From Ctena decussata (taxonomy: Eukaryota > Mollusca > Bivalvia > Lucinida > Lucinidae), in contig OZ022500.1 of NCBI GenBank assembly GCA_963989385.1, forward strand, positions 15,328,460 to 15,392,459: 64,000 nt of DNA, read 5' to 3'. Below are positions 10,223 to 21,262 of this stretch, piece by piece. Position 1 is the stretch's first letter. The number at the start of each line of letters is the position of its first letter. The notes beneath the pieces are model-generated. The model ran no database searches and was not told where the DNA came from. It saw only the letters and a list, made by a program, of their open reading frames with translations. The position numbers and the translations under genes are program-made.

Positions 10223-11103
10223 AAAACACGAGGTCCTGAATCGCTCACCTGAGTAATCAGGTCAAATGGCATTTGTCTTTATTTGAACAAACCTGATAGT
10301 TTGAAACCGTCAAAATATGAGAGATATATGGAGACATAAAAATGATCTTGACCTCTATTGCTAAAAGTACCGAAAACGCTGGAGACACCAAGGGCGTAGC
10401 TACCTATTCGGCAAATACGCAGGTGCGTATTGAAATTTTGTCAAAATTGACAAAATTTCAAAACGCACCTGCATATTTGCTTGCTGAAAATTTATAAATG
10501 AGACCAGATTTCAAAACCGATTGCCAAAGTGGCTGAAATACTAGCTTTCTCTTCAAGAAGTAGAGTTTAAAACATGGCTGTGCTTACCATGCAATTGCCT
10601 CTAGTTACGCCCATGGACACTGTATTCTTTGACGCTCAAGGGCAAGTAACTCTGTTATGATAAGTCCAATCTGACTAATAGATGAACTCATTTGAGAGTT
10701 CTTGCCTGTCATTGTTTGTGGAAGTATGAAAAACATCGGATTAAAATTGAGCAAAAATGCGGAGACATGATTTTCCTCTTACAAAGTCTATAGGAACTCT
10801 CAAGGACAACAAGGGAAAAGCTGATCTGGCTGAATTTCGAACTCGTCTACAAGATTTTTTTTTGCTAAAACAGAATTATCTGTCCGATCTCCCGCCCTAG
10901 TTGACAGATCGCAACCAAAGTTATAAATTTTTGTTTCCCCTTTGCCTGGAGTCTCAACATAAAATTTCACTTGGATCCTCCCAGTAGTTTTTGAGAAGTC
11001 GCTCAAAGGAGTTACGGACGATGGACGACGGATGACGACGGACGACAGACAACTTACATATACTGTAAGCTCCCCGGGAGCCTTCGGCTCAAGGGAGCTA
11101 AAA
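10223..11103 (+). mobile_element. Helentron-like non-autonomous element, copy H1
   Basis: The 5' end has CCTGAATCGCTCACCTGAG and the 3' end has a short hairpin, GAGCCTTCGGCTC, followed by AAGGGAGCTAAAA. The subterminal CTCACCT is complementary to the 3' AGGGAG. A GACGGACGACAGACAAC run precedes the 3' hairpin, as in the copy at 52535-54496. An internal palindrome at about 10400-10490 carries TTGTCAAAATTGACAA. No ORF codes for a transposase. Assignment to Helentron-type (HINE/pearl) elements rests on the end structure. Confidence 0.6.
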
Positions 11104-11286
11104 CATCCGATTAAAAATGAGCGAAAACATGTGGTTAAGCTTTTATTTGCCATGATAAGGTAATGCGTGTATAAAATATGCATACACCAGCCACACTCCA
11201 GAACAGCTAAAAGTGACTTTAAACAAACAAAAAGATATTTTTAAACGATCGCGGACCGCGCTCGAAATCGCATTATTGGACAAAAA
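11104..11286. other. Short intergenic stretch
   Basis: This separates the H1 element from the left edge of the 2-kb duplication. It starts with a copy-like CATCCGATTAAAAATGAGC phrase also seen near 10738-10755. No gene is seen. Confidence 0.4.
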
Positions 11287-11939
11287 TAATTTATCCATAC
11301 GTCACAGTCACGTGCACGAATAAGAAAAATACCTGTACATGATCACGACACACGTGGTCAAAATCGATATTCTTACAGGCCGTGAGGAAATAGGTAATTT
11401 GCATTTTAATTTGAAGATTATTTTTCATGCCACATTTATCGAGAACACATGCATTTTCTCAAAACTTGTATGGTTAATTATGAGACTATTACATATTGTC
11501 TAACGAACTTTTGTTAAAACATTTGTTTCTGAAAACATGAAATAAACGAGGGAGACAATCTTTAAAGGTCCCTACATTTCCATGGCCTAATGTTTAAGAT
11601 CGCTGTCACTCTCACCGCTGTGTGTTCAAGCCTCGGCCGCGCAAAAGTAAGAAAGCCAAGTTCTGCTTACGGGAGGTCAGGTATTTATTTCCACGGGAAC
11701 TCCGGTTTTAGCTCGTCTCTGCATAACGATCGGCTCGACATAAGTGAAATATTCTTGAAAGGACCGTAAAACCCAACGTTGATTCAAAGTTGATTTAACG
11801 TTGTGTCCGCTGTAAAGATTTCATGCTAGAGCTTCAAAACACATATTTTGCTTCTCATTTTAACATAAACTACATTCCTTGGACCTACAGCCCCAGAAAC
11901 AAGTATTTATGATAAATGGGTATACTTTCAGGGAAGCAA

Positions 11940-12798
11940 TGCCACGCCTGGTAACTATCACAGGTACCTCCGCCGGAGGTACCGATAAAAAGTTGTGACA
12001 GGCATCTGGAGCTGCCTGTGACTGTCAAAAAAATGACAACAAACGGTAGGTGTTCCTCTTTTTGGACAAAATAATAAATAACCAGGGATTTTATTAAAAA
12101 TCAAAAAGTGCTATTCGACCCTTATAGACGTAAAGTTTTGTCACACATCATATCCCCCAGATCTGTCCATATTAACCAAAGATACGACTTTTGAAGTGGC
12201 TTTGATGTCAGCCCACAGTACTCAAAGCATAAAGAATTCGGCCGTTTTTGGTCTTAAATGCAATGATCTTGCATACGAATCTGTTTTTCCAAGGCACATT
12301 AATGTTTAGGTACCTCCTTGCCCAAATATAAGTGTCGATTGACTACAAATAAGGCTTGATTCTTCAAAACAACAGCTGGAGGTGCCGGCAATGGTGTGGA
12401 GGTGCCTGTGATGTAAGCAAATATAGTGAAAATCTGAATAGTTAGTGCAGCTGGAAATATTGACATCTTCTATAAACCACTGCCTGGAAAGAATCATTCA
12501 TTCAATGTCCCATTAAGCTATCATAATGCGTATATCATGAAATTCGATGTTACAATTCCTAAAGCACCATCTCAAAGCGTTATTGCCCATTTTGTTTCCG
12601 CTTCTGTTAATCAAACATTGACGAATTTCACATACTTGCTGAAAATTAACTGCCTAATTCAGTGTTAGAATCGTCATAAAATGTGCGCTTAAATAAGAGT
12701 CAACATTTTTGTGAATGGTGATAACTGTGATCGGGAGGTGCTGCCTGTGAGTCATTCCAACTCGTTAGAAATTGTCGAGGTCACGCGTCATGCCAGCT
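11940..12798 (+). mobile_element. Element G, copy 1 (dispersed ACAGGYACCTCC motif)
   Basis: Begins near GCCACGCCTGGTAACTATCA and ends near GTCACGCGTCATGCCAGCTA. It contains the perfect palindrome GGTACCTCCGCCGGAGGTACC at about 11962-11982 and several copies of the motif CACAGGCACCTCC or its complement (about 11959, 12372, 12400, 12735). An inverted, diverged copy lies at 18725-19890. No transposase ORF is seen, so it is probably a non-autonomous DNA element. Confidence 0.6.
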
Positions 12799-12804
12799 AC
12801 ACAT

Positions 12805-13274
12805 ATTCTGTTCTCATTGTACTTAAATGACCTCGAAAGTTTTTTTGTTGCATAACTCTACTGCAGGAATAACTATTGATTTTGACACCAATGATTTCTC
12901 CGTCTTCATAAAACTAATAGTATTATTATATGCAGATGATACCGTGCTTTTTGCTACTAATGAAGCAGACCTCCAATTTTCTCTTAATAGATTTAACGAT
13001 TATTGCCAAACTTGGAAGTTGAAGGTAAATATTCAAAAAACAAAAATTATTGTATTTGGAGCAAGAAAAACAGATTCGTATAGCTTTAATCTGGGGGGTA
13101 ATATTATTGAAATTACTGATAAATATAAATACCTTGGAGTTAATTTTTCTCAGTCACGCAGTTTTCTAAATGCTCGGAAACATATCGTAGAGCAGGCTAA
13201 AAAGGCTATGTATTTATTATTTTGCCGTATAAATAACCTTAAACTACCAGTTGATCTGCAGTTAAAACTTTTTG
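12805..13274 (+). pseudogene. Truncated LINE reverse transcriptase fragment, left copy
   Basis: Translation starts abruptly at ILFSLYLNDLESFF and shifts frame in a T-run at about 12839-12845. It continues as HNSTAGITIDFDT, LLYADDTVLFATNEADLQFS, LKVNIQKTKIIVFGARK and KYKYLGVNFSQSRSF. It stops at the duplication junction, so the thumb and C-terminus are missing here. The apparent ATG at 12827 is an accident of the frameshift. The family is related to, but distinct from, the intact LINE at 4015-7503. Confidence 0.85.
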
Positions 13275-13283
13275 TTTTAAAAC

Positions 13284-15271
13284 TAATTTATCCATACGTC
13301 ACAGTCACGTGCACGAATAAGAAAAATACCTGTACATGATCACGACACACGTGGTCAAAATCGATATTCTTACAGGCCGTGAGGAAATAGGTAATTTGCA
13401 TTTTAATTTGAAGATTATTTTTCATGCCACATTTATCGAGAACACATGCATTTTCTCAAAACTTGTATGGTTAATTATGAGACTATTACATATTGTCTAA
13501 CGAACTTTTGTTAAAACATTTGTTTCTGAAAACATGAAATAAACGAGGGAGACAATCTTTAAAGGTCCCTACATTTCCATGGCCTAATGTTTAAGATCGC
13601 TGTCACTCTCACCGCTGTGTGTTCAAGCCTCGGCCGCGCAAAAGTAAGAAAGCCAAGTTCTGCTTACGGGAGGTCAGGTATTTATTTCCACGGGAACTCC
13701 GGTTTTAGCTCGTCTCTGCATAACGATCGGCTCGACATAAGTGAAATATTCTTGAAAGGACCGTAAAACCCAACGTTGATTCAAAGTTGATTTAACGTTG
13801 TGTCCGCTGTAAAGATTTCATGCTAGAGCTTCAAAACACATATTTTGCTTCTCATTTTAACATAAACTACATTCCTTGGACCTACAGCCCCAGAAACAAG
13901 TATTTATGATAAATGGGTATACTTTCAGGGAAGCAATGCCACGCCTGGTAACTATCACAGGTACCTCCGCCGGAGGTACCGATAAAAAGTTGTGACAGGC
14001 ATCTGGAGCTGCCTGTGACTGTCAAAAAAATGACAACAAACGGTAGGTGTTCCTCTTTTTGGACAAAATAATAAATAACCAGGGATTTTATTAAAAATCA
14101 AAAAGTGCTATTCGACCCTTATAGACGTAAAGTTTTGTCACACATCATATCCCCCAGATCTGTCCATATTAACCAAAGATACGACTTTTGAAGTGGCTTT
14201 GATGTCAGCCCACAGTACTCAAAGCATAAAGAATTCGGCCGTTTTTGGTCTTAAATGCAATGATCTTGCATACGAATCTGTTTTTCCAAGGCACATTAAT
14301 GTTTAGGTACCTCCTTGCCCAAATATAAGTGTCGATTGACTACAAATAAGGCTTGATTCTTCAAAACAACAGCTGGAGGTGCCGGCAATGGTGTGGAGGT
14401 GCCTGTGATGTAAGCAAATATAGTGAAAATCTGAATAGTTAGTGCAGCTGGAAATATTGACATCTTCTATAAACCACTGCCTGGAAAGAATCATTCATTC
14501 AATGTCCCATTAAGCTATCATAATGCGTATATCATGAAATTCGATGTTACAATTCCTAAAGCACCATCTCAAAGCGTTATTGCCCATTTTGTTTCCGCTT
14601 CTGTTAATCAAACATTGACGAATTTCACATACTTGCTGAAAATTAACTGCCTAATTCAGTGTTAGAATCGTCATAAAATGTGCGCTTAAATAAGAGTCAA
14701 CATTTTTGTGAATGGTGATAACTGTGATCGGGAGGTGCTGCCTGTGAGTCATTCCAACTCGTTAGAAATTGTCGAGGTCACGCGTCATGCCAGCTACACA
14801 TATTCTGTTCTCATTGTACTTAAATGACCTCGAAAGTTTTTTTGTTGCATAACTCTACTGCAGGAATAACTATTGATTTTGACACCAATGATTTCTCCGT
14901 CTTCATAAAACTAATAGTATTATTATATGCAGATGATACCGTGCTTTTTGCTACTAATGAAGCAGACCTCCAATTTTCTCTTAATAGATTTAACGATTAT
15001 TGCCAAACTTGGAAGTTGAAGGTAAATATTCAAAAAACAAAAATTATTGTATTTGGAGCAAGAAAAACAGATTCGTATAGCTTTAATCTGGGGGGTAATA
15101 TTATTGAAATTACTGATAAATATAAATACCTTGGAGTTTATTTTTCTCAGTCACGCAGTTTTCTAAATGCTCGGAAACATATCGTAGAGCAGGCTAAAAA
15201 GGCTATGTATTTATTATTTTGCCGTATAAATAACCTTAAACTACCAGTTGATCTGCAGTTAAAACTTTTTG
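13284..15271 (+). repeat. Tandem segmental duplication, right copy
   Basis: Second copy of the 1,997-bp period unit described for 11287-13274. After 15271 the LINE continues without break (GACCATACAGTTGTGCCC), so this copy retains the original context and the left copy's right edge is the new joint. Confidence 0.95.
13937..14795 (+). mobile_element. Element G, copy 2
   Basis: Same element as 11940-12798, carried along by the tandem duplication; the palindrome and ACAGGYACCTCC motifs occur at the equivalent offsets. Confidence 0.6.
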
Positions 15272-16095
15272 ACCATACAGTTGTGCCCATTTTAACTTAC
15301 GCATGTGAAATCTGGGGGTTCGAAAATTTGGATATGCTGGAAAAAATACATACAGAGTTTCTAAGAAAGATTACGAAGTGTAGAAAGAGTACGTCATTAT
15401 ATATGCTGTATGCAGAACTCGGACGCTTACCACTAGAAATAATCATAAAAGCGCGAACAATTGGTTTTTGGAATAGGCTAATTCTTGATAAACCTACGAA
15501 AATCGCTTATATTCTATACCAATTATTACGATCTGATGACGACTCAAATTATAAATGGATTTCGAATATTAAAAAGATTTGTGCTGATGTTGGCCGTTAT
15601 GATATATGGATAAAACAAGATGAAGTAAATGTATACTCAATCAAAATGCTTATAAAACAAATTTTGTATGACCAGTTCCTGCAGAGTTGGAGATCGAACT
15701 TAAATAATTCATCGAAGGGAAAAAATTATGGAATTTATAAAGATACCATTGAATTTGAAACTTATTTTAAACTGCTTCCTCAAAATCTCTATATCAATAT
15801 GGTGCGTTTCAGAACAGGAAATCATAAAATGCCAATTGAAACCGGCCGATGGTATAACATCGAACTTATTGAAAGAAAATGTAATCTCTGCGATAAAAAT
15901 ACTTTGGGCGACGAATTTCATTATTTGTTGGAATGTTCTTACTTCAGACGCGACAGGGCACGACTAATACCCTTCTTGTACTATCATAGACCAAATATAC
16001 TGAAATATCAAGACCTGCTTTCAATAAAAGACGAAACTTGCCTTGCCAATTTAAGCAAATTCATGGGCATAATTATTAAGCATTTTTCTAGTTAA
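14802..16095 (+). pseudogene. 5'-truncated LINE ORF2, reverse transcriptase to C-terminus
   Basis: After the same frameshift as in the left copy, an open frame of about 420 codons runs to TAG-free C-terminus HFSS and a TAA at 16093-16095. It includes LLYADDTVLFA, KYKYLGVYFSQSRSF, TYACEIWGFENLDML, LYAELGRLPLE, a thumb-like region and a terminal RKCNLCDKNTLGDEFHYLLE zinc motif. The motif order matches ORF2 at 4015-7503. Endonuclease and the first half of the polymerase are absent, replaced on the left by element G. It is a dead fragment, although the remaining frame is intact. Confidence 0.88.
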
Positions 16096-16128
16096 CTACC
16101 TACCAACCTCCCTCCCTCCACCCCTCCC

Positions 16129-16160
16129 CCCACAACCCCCCCCCCCCCCCCCCCCCCCTC
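16129..16160. repeat. Poly-C tract
   Basis: A run of more than 20 C residues inside a C-rich stretch (16099-16175) directly after the LINE fragment; a likely site of sequencing length error. Confidence 0.95.
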
Positions 16161-18720
16161 CCACCCTGCCCTCACTCTCTCTCTGAATACATATAGATTG
16201 TTCAGCTTCCTTTTACTTTTTTTATAAGCGTGTACAACATACAGGTGAGGTTCATCGGTAGAGTACTTAATTTCATGAATGAAGTCACGTGAGAACTCAA
16301 TGGTCCAATTGTAGAGTGAATTTGGTCTCGCCCCGAACGGCTGATTAACTTCTCCGTATTGCCTCGCTAGAAAGTTTTTGTTCCTTTTATTAATATCAAA
16401 CATGTAGAGCGTTGAGTGGTCATTGAATCGATTTTTCCGAGTTTACTAATATCAAATATGTAGAGCGTTGAGTGGTCATTGAATCGCCGTTGATCCGACG
16501 TCGTAGCGTTGAATCAACGTTGATTCAAAGTTAAATCAACGTTGATTCAACGTCGCGGCGTTGACTCAGCGTTGATTAATGGGTGATTCAACGTTGTGTT
16601 TTTAGTGGGATTTTACTTACATGTATCTATGCAGACAGTTGGGACGCTGCTTGGGCTGCCCTACGGGGCAGCCTGAGCAGGATTTGCACAGTTTGGGATC
16701 ATGATAGCTTATAGTCCAGGTATAAATGGGATGCCTGAATAGTTCTCAGCGGGCATGCAGTGTGGAGGCAGCGTTGAATCAACGTTGATTCCGCACCATA
16801 ACGTTGGTGCGGGTTCGACGGTGAATCCACGCTGGACTGGGATGGTTCTGCCGCCATCATTAATGATATTGTTATTACTGTTGCAGCTTTTGAATCGGAT
16901 ATCATTTTATGGACGAATATCGGATATTTATGTGCCAGCTGTGAGTGCCCGAATTAGTCTGTGTGCTTGCGCAGTCTAGTCTTGATATTTCCTGGTTGCT
17001 GTAAGAAAAATAGTTCCAAGCGTATTTCGCATGCCCTGGCCCGTATAAGTAGGCAGATTCGTGCTAATGGAATCTACGGACAAACGCCCATAACATTAGA
17101 CTTAGACATGCATTATCTTACCTTATATTCTTTAATTAATTATCCTTCTTTGGTATGTTGTTTATAAATAGCCGAATGTTTTTCACTATTATTTCCTTTT
17201 AACACATATTCCTATCCCTTTAAGAATCATTCACCATACATTGAAATATGCACATGAGCCTCAGATTTGGAACGTGTTTATGTATTTGTCGTATATGAGA
17301 GCATATGTTGTGACCCCTCATTGGAAAGGGCCAAAGAGGGGACTCAACAATGCTCTCTTTTTTCTCCCTCTACATTATAATTATCTTTATTTATTTATTA
17401 TTTTTATTATTATTATTTTATTTTATTGAGTTACGGTTGTTGACTGCTTCCTGATCTGGGGCTCAGCTCAAGATGCACGTGTACAACTAGAGTGAGTAAA
17501 GTAGGCCGTTACATATATTAGAAGCTATACCTGTAACTAAGTAGACCGTGTCATTTTATTGTTGTAAAACACCCAACACATCCGAAGGTGGTCGTGCCTT
17601 CTCCTTGGTTTTGCTGCTATCAGCCTGCTTTGGGACAGATCCTCATGCGCTCGCTGACACTTGGACTGTCACCGACCGTATGCGGGGCTGCCCTAGGAGC
17701 AGGCGAGAACTGATCCTATCGTGGTTCTGTCAACATTCGAGTGTGTGGGGTGTTCATGTACTATTTCTGCATTATTAAATTTTGTATGAAATCGGACAGT
17801 TTGTAGAAAGTTTGTATTAATTTGTATCTACATTCTTTATTCGACGTATATATCAGCGGTAGTGGTAAATTAGGGGAGGTAATTACGGTATCGGCAGGTG
17901 TAGAAGTCTGAAGGTTATGCCCTCTACTTGTGTATCTGCCTATATTGTGATTATATCTTACCAGTCTGCTCCCCATAGGCTTGAACATAATGCCGAATTA
18001 GCACTGCCGTCGTTTTATTTTGCTTTAACTGTTACTCTATATTCCGTTATCTCTATTTTTAGTCTCTTCCTCGTCATATTTCCTATTATATCATCCCAGT
18101 GAGTACCAAGGGTTGAAACGACGTTGAACCAGCGTTGATTCGGCGTCATGACGCAGAATCAGCGTTGGTTGAAGGTTGTTTCTTAGATGTGTGCTCGATG
18201 GGTTAATATTGGCTGAACCACCTCTGTATTATTTTAGTAGTTACCTCATATGTCATGTTTATATGACCTGAGAGAAATAAAAGTTTCTGTCTGTCTGTCT
18301 GTCTGTCAAATGGGTCAAAATTGCCGATACCCGTCAACAGGCATAAACGTACAGGTATCTTTAGTGTTGATCCTCTTGGTACGTCATATGCGTGTCGCTC
18401 GCATGTGTCGTATGACGCTCGCTGTATGTGTTAACGTTGTGATGACTGGAGTGATACGTGCTACAAGTGATTCAGTCTGCCGGACTCGTTTAGAATTGTT
18501 GGCGCTAGAATCCAAATACATCCGTAAGGCCTACAAATTACATCATCTGCAGGTGACAGATTCTCAACATTACACCTTTTAGTATGCTGAAGTGATCGGA
18601 ATCTTAACAATGTGTAATTCAAAGTCTCCGAACAGCCACTGCATCAAATTTGGTAACAAAAGAGCACTTTTACTACATAAAAGTCATCTTCCGAAACATT
18701 GTTGTTTTTGCAAACGTTTC
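16161..18720. other. Intergenic stretch with clustered CAACGTTGATTC motifs
   Basis: No gene is supported. Variants of the palindromic AACGTTGAATCAACGTTGATT lie at 16500-16605, 16771-16790 and 18118-18175, on both orientations. Similar short copies occur at 11775-11810 and 23775-23815. They may be subterminal repeats of a DNA transposon, with 16480 and 18190 as possible ends. TCTGTCTGTCTGTCTGTC lies at 18288-18306. Confidence 0.5.
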
Positions 18721-18724
18721 GAGT

Positions 18725-19890
18725 AGCTAGCATGGCGTGTGACCTCGACAATTTCTAACGATTTGAAATGACTAACAGGCAGTCTTCACAATTCAAAAAA
18801 ACGTTGCCTTTTAGTTTAAAAGCGCCTTTTATAACTATTCTAAGACTGAATTAGGCAGTAAATCTTCAACAGCTACGTACAACTCGTCAATGTTTGACTA
18901 ACAGATATGGAGATATGGAAACAAAACGGGCAGTAACTCTTTGAGATGATATGCTTTGGATTTTGAATTTCTGTTAGGAAGCATCAATGTTACGTGTTCT
19001 TATGTCAGCTTGTCTGTAGTCTTCTGGCAATAAGGTCACCTGTACAGCTGCCCACTTTGCTTTCTGGTTTGTTTTGTAATTTGAAATACATGTATAAGAT
19101 AGGTAAAACAGAAGTTAGCGTTGTTTTCATTTGGGGTAGGTGAATGACCACCTGTCTGGGAAAGAGCTCTTTATTCGGTTTATCATGTGTGTCTTTTATG
19201 AAATATTGTCATCTTGGTTTTGAGAGCAGGATGTAGAATCTGATTGTATAAGTTCATGATCATTGTCTGTGGTTTTAAGAAAAATATGCTTGATATTCGC
19301 ATTATGATAGATTACTGCGACGTTGAATGAACGATTCTTTCAAGGCAGTGGTCTAGAGATGAAGACTATCAATATTTGCAACCGCAATAAATCTTCAGAG
19401 TTTCGCTATATTTTCTTACATCACAGGCACCTCCATTCCGTCACAGGCACCTCCAGTTGTTTTTTTACAAATCCAGCCTTATTTGGAGTTTATCGGCATT
19501 TATATTTGGGCAAGGAGGTTTACTTTACGTCAGTGTGTCCAGATCAACAGATTCTTACGCAAGAAAAGTGCATTTAGGACCTAGAACATCCGATTTGTTC
19601 TTGTTTTGAGTACTTTCGACTGACCTTAAAGCCACTTTAAAAGCCATATCTTCCGTATATATGTAAAGTTCCCGGGGATATATTGTGTGACAAAACTTAA
19701 TGTATATAAGGGTCGAATAGCATTCTTTGATTTCAATAAACCCCCAGGTTATAATGTATTTTATCAAAAAAAAACGAATACCTACCCTTTTTTGTTTATT
19801 TTTGGACCATCACAGGTAGCTCCGGATGCCTGTCACAACTTTTTATCGGTACCTCCGCGGAGGTACCTGTGATAGTTTACCAGGCGTGAA
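18725..19890 (-). mobile_element. Element G, inverted diverged copy
   Basis: Starts with GTGTGACCTCGACAATTTCT and ends with GCGGAGGTACCTGTGATAG then CCAGGCGTGAATGC, the reverse of 11940-12798. Two neighbouring CACAGGCACCTCC motifs lie at 19423-19455 and the palindrome GGTACCTCCGCGGAGGTACC at 19849-19868. Similarity is clear but diverged. Confidence 0.65.
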
Positions 19891-19894
19891 TGCT

Positions 19895-20046
19895 GTCCTA
19901 TTTATTTGCCATTCTTTTCAATGGGGGTTAACTCTTAAAATAATTTACTCCCTTAGACACATACTTTATTTTAAGAGTAGACCTACTCTTGAAGGAAATG
20001 ATTAGGCCCATGCTCTTTTATGTGCAAATTCTTCTCTTAAAGAGCA
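19895..20046 (+). mobile_element. MITE family D, left part, interrupted
   Basis: Matches the first half of family D (TTTGCC, TTTTCAATGGGGGTTAACTC, then a stem around ACTCTTAAAATAATTTACTCCC and TTTAAGAGTAGACC). The right part resumes at about 23071-23200 (CCCCATTTTGGATGGGC, GAAGCAAACAAGAAGTCA). What lies between is a later insertion. Confidence 0.55.
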
Positions 20047-20177
20047 GGGGCCGTATTCATAAAACGACTTAAGTCGGTGCTATGCTGTTGCTAAGGCTAA
20101 ATTTCTTTGAAGGAGATTTCCTACAACTATGAAATTTGCTCTGGAGGAACAGTCTTACAAAGACTGTTCCTCAAGAC
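20047..20177 (+). mobile_element. Palindromic MITE family E, left part, interrupted
   Basis: GGGGCCGTATTCATAAAACG, then GCTATGCTGTTGCTAAGGCT, then GAAATTTGCTCTGGAGGAAC and the central hairpin AGTCTTACAAAGACT. The right arm (CATAGTTGTAGGGAATCTC, TTAGCCTTAGCAACAGCAT) resumes at 22976-23075. The intact copy is at 40177-40385. Confidence 0.75.
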
Positions 20178-20188
20178 AAAAGGACGAG

Positions 20189-21262
20189 TTACTGTCAGAG
20201 AGTAGCTTTTCCCCCCTAGTAGCTTTTCCCCCCGGAAAAATGACTATGATTTTTCCATAGTAGAATTTCCCACCGGAAAAATGACTATATAGTAGAATTT
20301 CCCCCCGGAAAAATGACTATATAGCCAATTTTCCCCGGGGAAAATCTACTATACGTGTTTTTGCATAGCCGTTTTTCTCCTCTATAGTGGATTTTCCCCC
20401 TGGTAATATGTGGTAATATGATTGCAGGAAAACACGCTACGTAGTGGAATTTGCTCCTTCTCCAATCATAATAGTGAGGTTCATAACTGAAACAGAAATA
20501 CGAGTATCTGTCTGTAAAATATCGATGAATAACAGATGCTAAAACCCCATGCATGTGTCCATCAGTCTTATTTTTGTTTTGAGGAAAGTAGGTAGGCATT
20601 TGCTTTTCCGTGTTAGCCAAAAACGGCTACGCGTGTACGTGTTTGTGTACGTACATTTGTATAATTTTGTGTTTGTACAAGCGTTCATCTGTGCGTGCGC
20701 GCAGCGGAGTGCCTAGGCTAGTGTTCGTTTTTCATGCAGGAGTCATGGGCTCGACTCCCATTTAGACACACGTCCGTTTATCATTTTCAATGTAATAAAC
20801 TCCCTACTGAATCAAACATGACTGTAAAAAGTGCCCCTTCGTATATCTTCCTGTAAGCTTGCATGCGTACGTGTACGTGTATAAATATCTGTGATGAGAA
20901 GGAATCATACCCTGCTCGTTCCATAAATTAATAATTATTGATTATTATAAAAATATGGTTGCTAAATTTGCATATTGATTTTTTTAATTAATCACGTTTA
21001 TTACCTCCCTTGAAGAACTGATGCATTTCTTCTGCGATTAATTCCGTAAAATGTCTCTGTTCCATTCCGTTCCGTTTCATTCCGTTCCGCAAAATACCAA
21101 CAGCCATATCAAATTCACTAATAGCCAATTTCTCGGTGGGGGAAAAAGGACTATGGGGGAAAAGTGGCTCTATGAGGTCCGGACAATCCACTATATAGCC
21201 GATCTTCCTATAGCCATTTTTCCGGGGGGAAAGGGGGAAAAACCACTCTCTGACAGTTACAC
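20189..21262. mobile_element. DNA transposon-like element with TTACTGTCAGAGAGT inverted ends
   Basis: Left end AGTTACTGTCAGAGAGTAGC followed by TTTTCCCCCC. Right end CCCCC-complementary GGGGGAAAAACCACTCTCTG then ACAGTTACAC. The arms continue inward as repeated TTTTTCC / GGAAAAA blocks with ACTATAT spacers (20215-20400 and 21130-21240). Length is about 1.07 kb and there is no transposase ORF, so it is probably non-autonomous. It lies at the left side of the insertion that splits the family E MITE. Confidence 0.7.

Larger units (their letters stand above)
11287..13274 (+). repeat. Tandem segmental duplication, left copy
   Basis: Bases 11287-13274 recur at 13284-15271 with a constant offset of 1,997 bp. 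The match covers an AT-rich stretch, the G element (11940-12798) and the start of a decayed LINE. At the junction the LINE breaks after AAAACTTTTTG and nine bases, TTTTAAAAC, precede the next copy. I saw one substitution, at 13142 versus 15139 (Asn versus Tyr codon). Such similarity means a very recent event, or a haplotype/assembly duplication. Confidence 0.95.

Noticed and set aside
12827..13339. Separate 170-codon gene starting at ATG 12827
   Set aside because: The ATG arises from a frameshift in a T-run; upstream bases in another frame continue the LINE reverse transcriptase (LFSLYLNDLE), and the 3' end is the duplication joint.
12306..14494. Two identical 63-codon minus-strand frames (12306-12497 and 14303-14494)
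   Set aside because: Their identity comes from the tandem duplication; they lie in element G and have no protein-family signal.
16092..16403. 103-codon minus-strand frame ending in a glycine run
   Set aside because: The Gly/Val-rich part is the poly-C tract read on the other strand.
20707..20775. Possible tRNA or SINE head
   Set aside because: GGGCTCGACTCCC resembles a B box, but no A box or body is recognisable.
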